Shown here in pieces: positions 59,279 through 64,000 of a stretch of DNA of 64,000 nt (position 1 is its first letter; each line of letters begins with the position of its first letter). A model generated the notes under the pieces. The model worked only from the letters and a program-made list of their open reading frames with translations. It made no database searches and was not told where the DNA came from. The stretch is from NCBI GenBank assembly GCA_015178975.1, contig WHVD01000252.1, positions 1-64,000 on the forward strand, written 5' to 3'. The stretch is from Hysterangium stoloniferum. Taxonomy: Eukaryota; Basidiomycota; Agaricomycetes; Hysterangiales; Hysterangiaceae. A program made the position numbers and the translations under genes.

Positions 59279-60885
59279 ATGCCACCAGATTTTCCCCTGT
59301 ATGGTGTGAAAGTAGTCGAGGTAAAGCACGTCATCACTGCTTTACATAGAGCTCAGATATAATTCGTTTAGTTTGCTGGTCTCGCTCCAGGACCATTTTG
59401 TGGTATTTCTTTAACTCCACTTCTCTTGACCTAAGTCGATTCACAAGAAAAATAGGTCTCATATTGGCTGATTGGGGAGCCTCTGTTATTCGCATTGATA
59501 GGTCAGACCAAGCAGTTTCTTCCGACTTCTTAGCTCGCGGCAAACGGTCTTTGGCTATTAATCTCAAGCTCAAGGATGGACTGGAAATAGTAAAGAAACT
59601 TTTAGCTGAAGCCGACGTTCTTATCGACCCGTTTCGTCCTGGTGTACTTGAGAAGCTGGGGTTGGGTCCCAAGGTATTCCTTGGAAGGGACGGACTCAAT
59701 AAGAAATTAATATATACCCGTATTGTCGGGTAACTTGTCTATGCACTGACGTGGTGAACTTTGCTAACGTGGTTCATCATCAGTTTCGCGCCAGGTGGAC
59801 ACCATAAAGATATGGCCGGTGCGTTGAAAACGAATGATATAGGTTCACATGCATATGAATTTGACACCATTAATACAGGGCATGACTTGAACTATCTAGC
59901 CATTAGTGGTCTACTTTCCGTATGTCGCATAAAATATTTTGAGAAGACAATAGTGAGACTCGCTTAGATGATGCCACCTTCGAATGAAGAAGGATGTCCA
60001 TCGTTCCCATTAAATATACTCGCGGATTTCGCAGGCGGCGGACTAGTGGCAGCTAACGGTGTTCTGCTCGCCATGTTAGAAAGGTGTCGCAGCGGACTTG
60101 GTCAGGTCGTCGAAAGTGACATGGTTAGTAATCACATCATAATCTTTGCCCATCCTTTCACTCACCCGCATAACCTAGGTCGCAGGAGCAAGATACGTGT
60201 CGTCGTTTCCTCTAATACACAAATTTGTCCACTCCCCCTTGTTTGCGCAAGACACTGGCTCTAATCCTTTAGACGGTGGCGCGCCATACTACGGTGTTTA
60301 TCGATGTCGAGATGGCAAATGGTTCACTGTGGCAGCACTCGAACCCCAGTTCTACAAGATATTTTTGACAAAATTCTTGGCCTGTCTGCCGTATACACAT
60401 GATGTGCCAGGCTTAAAGTCTGGCTCGACCTGGGTTCCTCGTCCCGATAACCAGTTTGACCAGGAGGAATGGCCTGATCTTCGAACTTTTCTTAAAGCTG
60501 GATTCTTGACAAAGACTCGCGATGAATGGACTGCTGTTTTTGACGGTAAGCTTTTATTCGTGATCCTACTAGGGGATCTTGACACTATTGTTGCGCAGGT
60601 CGGGACGCATGTGCTGTACCCGTGCTCACACCTTTTGAAGCTGTAGCGCATACCGTCGCATCTTCACCGATACCGCAACCTCACCCACATTTGTCACGTA
60701 CACCAGCGCGAAATTCAGCTCCAAATGGCGAAAATGCGCGATCATCGGCTATGTCGCTAAATATACAGCCTGGCACCCATAATGAGGAGATTCTGACCGA
60801 ACTTGGGCTCTCGATGAAAGAGAAGCTGGTTCTTGTTCAGCATGGCGTTATTCCGAGGAATACCATCGTTAAAGCGGCACTATGA
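59279..60885 (+). CDS. Alpha-methylacyl-CoA racemase family protein, copy 2 (intact)
   Basis: Eight exons (59279-59320, 59372-59402, 59456-59729, 59784-59818, 59879-59919, 59968-60127, 60186-60545, 60599-60885) join to 409 residues. Motifs: [52 protein letters not shown] with the likely catalytic His at about residue 129, [14 protein letters not shown] with the likely catalytic Asp at about 161, [19 protein letters not shown] and [11 protein letters not shown]. The enzyme inverts the 2-methyl centre of branched acyl-CoAs before beta-oxidation. The C terminus KAAL is not a canonical SKL-type peroxisomal signal. It is arranged head to head with copy 1. Confidence 0.85.
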
Positions 60886-62368
60886 TATATCGCTACGTAC
60901 ATGTAGATCGTCCCTATCGATAATGACATCCCCTGTACTAACAGGCCACTTAGTTGTAAACATGCAAGTTGAATTAAACAGCCCCGTAATTACTCTCACT
61001 CCATGACTCCTGTCCAGCCGCCAGGCCAGTGCGATACAACTCCTCGTCCATACATATCAACAGCTTACAGAACGTTGCAATATCTTACACAGCGCTCGTC
61101 CTAGTAGATGAAAGTGGAAAGAGAAGTTGAATAGCTGGATTTTTTTCCTCTCTCCATTTATATCTATTAAGACTGACCCCGATAATACATTCTGTCTAAT
61201 TTATTCATTTATTTGTTATCAATTCTTTGCATTGGCCTTAAGGCATGCGCATCTCCTAGAGAACTGTTGCGACTATTTGTGAAGTTGTGCACAAGGCACT
61301 GGAAATAACCAGCTAGCAATTGCTGAAGCTGTCCCCCAGGCTAGCAGATTTTAACATTTCCCACATCATCTTCCTCTTCACCCCCAAACCTGAGGCTTCT
61401 CTGAAAAATACATTCATTTCCCTCACCCTGCCTCAGAACCTGCCCTCTCTGTTTTAAGACAATCCTTGTCTCACAAATAAGACTTTCATCTGACAATCCT
61501 TTGTCTCTAGTTTAGGACTACCTCTGACTACCTGATTACACTGTACCTCATTGTAAGAGGACATTCAATTTCTTGCCTACTTTGATTCTGTATCATTTCT
61601 ATATTTTAACCAATTTCCCAATTATTTCCAGCTTCAAATCCCCTCCTAGGGTCAGTTACCAGCTCTCTCATAAATCCCTGACTGCTTTAACCCTTAGAGG
61701 CTCTTAGTATTGTTCCATGTAATTTTCTCATGTTTTCCCAATAGTTAATACATTCTCTAGGAATATTTCTAAGGTAGAGTACATAGTTAGTGCCCCTTAG
61801 GGGTGAGCTGCCATTCTATTTTAGACACCATATTTTGAAACAACTAGCAGAGGCCCCCCTTATTCTTTTCTCTTTGGATATACCTCTGCTAGGTGAGTAG
61901 TTTTTCATCCTGTGTATATTTGCTACTTACTATACTTTTGATATCCATCTGCCAGCCTTGTGTGAGGTCCATCCTTCAGCTGCTTCATAGTCCAAATTAT
62001 CTAAATTGGAAATCTTAATATTTCACCATCTTTGGCTTATGTGGTCATCCATGATGCCACAGTGTATGAATACTGCCAGTGAGGCTCTACTCTTCCCCCA
62101 ACTCCATGGACCCAAATAGAAATGGCAAGTATCAGTTACCTGTCACAAACATACAAACTCAAATTTCAATAATATTCAATTTAATATTTCTTTGACATTT
62201 CTTCGACATTTCTTCAACTTTCTGACTCAATTTCCAACTCAACTTCTGACTCAACTTCCAACTCAACTATTCTTCAACAATCTCAAATATCTTCAACTTG
62301 TCTCAGTTTGATGTCATTGATAATTTCACTTTGATATCATATTAGCATCATAGGTAAATGATATATAG
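60886..62368. other. CpG-depleted intergenic sequence, no gene
   Basis: From about 61272 to 62203 there is no CpG dinucleotide, in contrast to the flanking host genes. It probably is an ancient, methylation-decayed repeat, but no family was recognised. At 62200-62290 there is a short CAACTTCTGACTCAA-type degenerate tandem repeat. Confidence 0.5.
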
Positions 62369-63092
62369 TGTTAAGAACTGAAAACTGACTAATGTCGGTG
62401 GCCGACAGGGACCGATCAGAAGGACTTGGCTTCAGCTTATGTGCTGCACCCTCGCAAATATCCGTAGGGTGTCCTTAGATTTCGGACGAGTGAAGACTAA
62501 TCCTAAAGAGTTCCTTTCGGTGAGATACCGATCGGGACTGAAGGACAAGTCGAGTGTTGGGCCAAGGGGTCGGGGCTGGGAGTGGGCGAACGCACGCGAA
62601 GGCGGATGGGGGGATTCTTAGTATGAGACTGTTACAGACGTATGAGGGTATTCTGAGTCAATATTCTGATTGCCTAGTAACTACAACTACAGCGGATTCA
62701 TATACAAGTAACAGGTGTCTAGAAAATACTAATGGGGAGAAGGGCGGAAAACAGTATTAACAATAAGCTTGACTAGGAACGGGAAGTTTATGATTAGTTC
62801 GGAGGCCAATGATAACTGAGAGCGGAATTACAATAAAAGGAAATAGTTCAAGGACTACAAATATAGATAGACATATGTGAAACATAGGATAGAACGGATC
62901 AACATAATGAAAGGGACGTATCAAAAGTTTAACCAGACAATACAAGTATTTTGACGTGGGTGTAAACGGAGTTTGATCATCGTGAAAGCATATGTCAGCT
63001 TCGGGGGCCGATGGTTTCTGAAGTGGTGACTTGAAAACATTGATAAGTGGCGATAACCTCGGGACTGATAGGGTTGTGACACGGTCGTAATA
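62369..63092 (-). repeat. Ty3-like solo LTR with TATAG duplication
   Basis: TGTTAAGAACTG to CGGTCGTAATA, flanked by TATAG at 62364-62368 and 63093-63097. It contains the shared LTR block (62422-62453). Parts match the complement of the LTR starting at 63181. Confidence 0.75.
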
Positions 63093-63107
63093 TATAGTAT
63101 ATAAGGG

Positions 63108-63180
63108 TGTTAAGTTCTGGATCTTGGGCAGATTTTCCAGGGATATTCTGGATACTTCCTGGAAATATGTCCTCGGAGTT
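63108..63180 (-). repeat. Start of a family B LTR, cut by another LTR
   Basis: The 73 bases TGTTAAGTTCTGG to CTCGGAGTT match the first bases of the solo LTR at 17336. The match stops where TGTTACGACC begins, so a later LTR inserted here. Confidence 0.7.
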
Positions 63181-64000
63181 TGTTACGACCGTGTCGTAAC
63201 CCATGTCGCAACCCGATGGTCTCCGAGAATACTACCATCTATCAATGTTCCAAGTTATTGATCAAGTTATCATTTCAGCAACCTTCGGAACACCGACACT
63301 GACGTATACCTTCACGGCGATCAAACCTCGTTTACGCCCCTGTCAAAATATACTCTACCATCTGGTTATGCTTTGATACGTCCCCTTTCATTATGATGAT
63401 CCGTTTTACTCTATGTTTCACATATGCCCATATATACCTGTAGCCCGTGGACTATTCCCTTTTCTCGTAATTCCGCTCTTGGCTAAATCTCGGCTTCCGA
63501 TCTTATCATAACTTTCCGGTTCCTAGTCAAGCTTATTTGTCAATGCCGTTTTCCGCTCTTCCCTTAGTTAGTAGTTTCTAGATGCCGATAACCCATATAT
63601 AAACCCGCTGTAATGTAACTACTAGACAATCAGAATATCAACTTAGAATATCAACTTAGATCAACTTAGATACCCTCTAATTTCCGACTCCATTATCTAT
63701 TCACGACCACCACATTCCGACTCCATCCGATTTACGATTCAACCTACATTTACAACTTCAACCTCTAATCTCCGACTCTCAGTCTCCGACTCTCAGTCTC
63801 CGACTCTCAGTCTCCGACTCTCAGTCTCCGACTCTCAGTCTCCGACTCTCAGTCTCCGACTCTCAGTCTCCGACTCTCAGTCTCCGACTCTCAGTCTCCG
63901 ACTCTCAGTCTCCGACTCTCAGTCTCCGACTCTCAGTCTCCGACTCTCAGTCTCCGACTCTCAGTCTCCGACTCTCAGTCTCCGACTCTCAGTCTCCGAC
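63181..64000 (+). repeat. Ty3-like LTR running off the right edge
   Basis: Begins TGTTACGACCGTG, and its first about 400 bases match the complement of 62700-63092. It continues to the window end through a minisatellite. Whether an internal region follows cannot be seen. Confidence 0.65.
63769..64000 (+). repeat. 14-base minisatellite (TCTCCGACTCTCAG)n
   Basis: About 16.5 perfect units, continuing past the window edge. CpG sites in each unit are intact, which suggests recent expansion. Confidence 0.95.

Overview
This looks like a repeat-rich chromosome segment from a basidiomycete fungus, probably an agaricomycete. The evidence is host genes with many introns of about 45-70 bases, FunK1-type fungal kinases, a Crinkler-type gene, a NACHT-type NLR, a proliferated cysteine-cluster protein family, and Ty3, DIRS-like, Ty1/copia-like and Tc1/mariner elements.

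The only well-preserved host block is at about 47.0-60.9 kb: SVF1 (four exons), OMA1 (four exons, HELAH metallopeptidase motif), the mitochondrial pseudokinase-fold AMPylase SelO (eleven exons, C-terminal CSCSS) and a divergent pair of alpha-methylacyl-CoA racemase genes. The plus-strand racemase copy looks complete. The minus-strand copy has lost the expected catalytic Asp and one splice donor.

The left and centre are mobile-element territory. A Ty3 element runs off the left edge (1-4834) and sits inside a DIRS-like tyrosine-recombinase retroelement (to 7412). From 7.5 to 15.6 kb lies a mosaic of copies of sequences found elsewhere in the window: an SVF1 fragment (source-like gene at 47 kb), a FunK1 kinase (inverted copy at 29.6-31.4 kb) and a Crinkler-type gene (inverted copy at 45.6-46.7 kb). 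From 15.9 to 24.3 kb are a Tc1/mariner element with about 225-base terminal inverted repeats interrupted by a solo LTR, an unrecognised inverted-repeat family and a 2-kb element with long terminal inverted repeats. From 24.5 to 28.7 kb are two complementary broken pieces of an alpha/beta-hydrolase-NACHT gene and an ABCA-transporter fragment.

At 31.4-36.0 kb a cysteine-cluster gene is split by a copia-type LTR. That LTR contains a Ty3 solo LTR, which in turn contains a 2.1-kb unknown insertion and a pentanucleotide array. A second Ty3 element (about 36.1-42.3 kb) is heavily CpG-decayed compared with the first, and it abuts another nest of LTRs (42.3-44.6 kb). The right edge (62.4-64.0 kb) is again solo LTRs, ending in a 14-base minisatellite.

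Target-site duplications could be read directly at several nested insertions, so the order of insertion can be given. No tRNA, rRNA, CRISPR or origin was supported. I saw no clear new system. The most unusual signals are the nested LTR architecture, the two inverted duplications that converge on one mosaic, a block conserved across otherwise divergent LTRs, and the decayed racemase twin.
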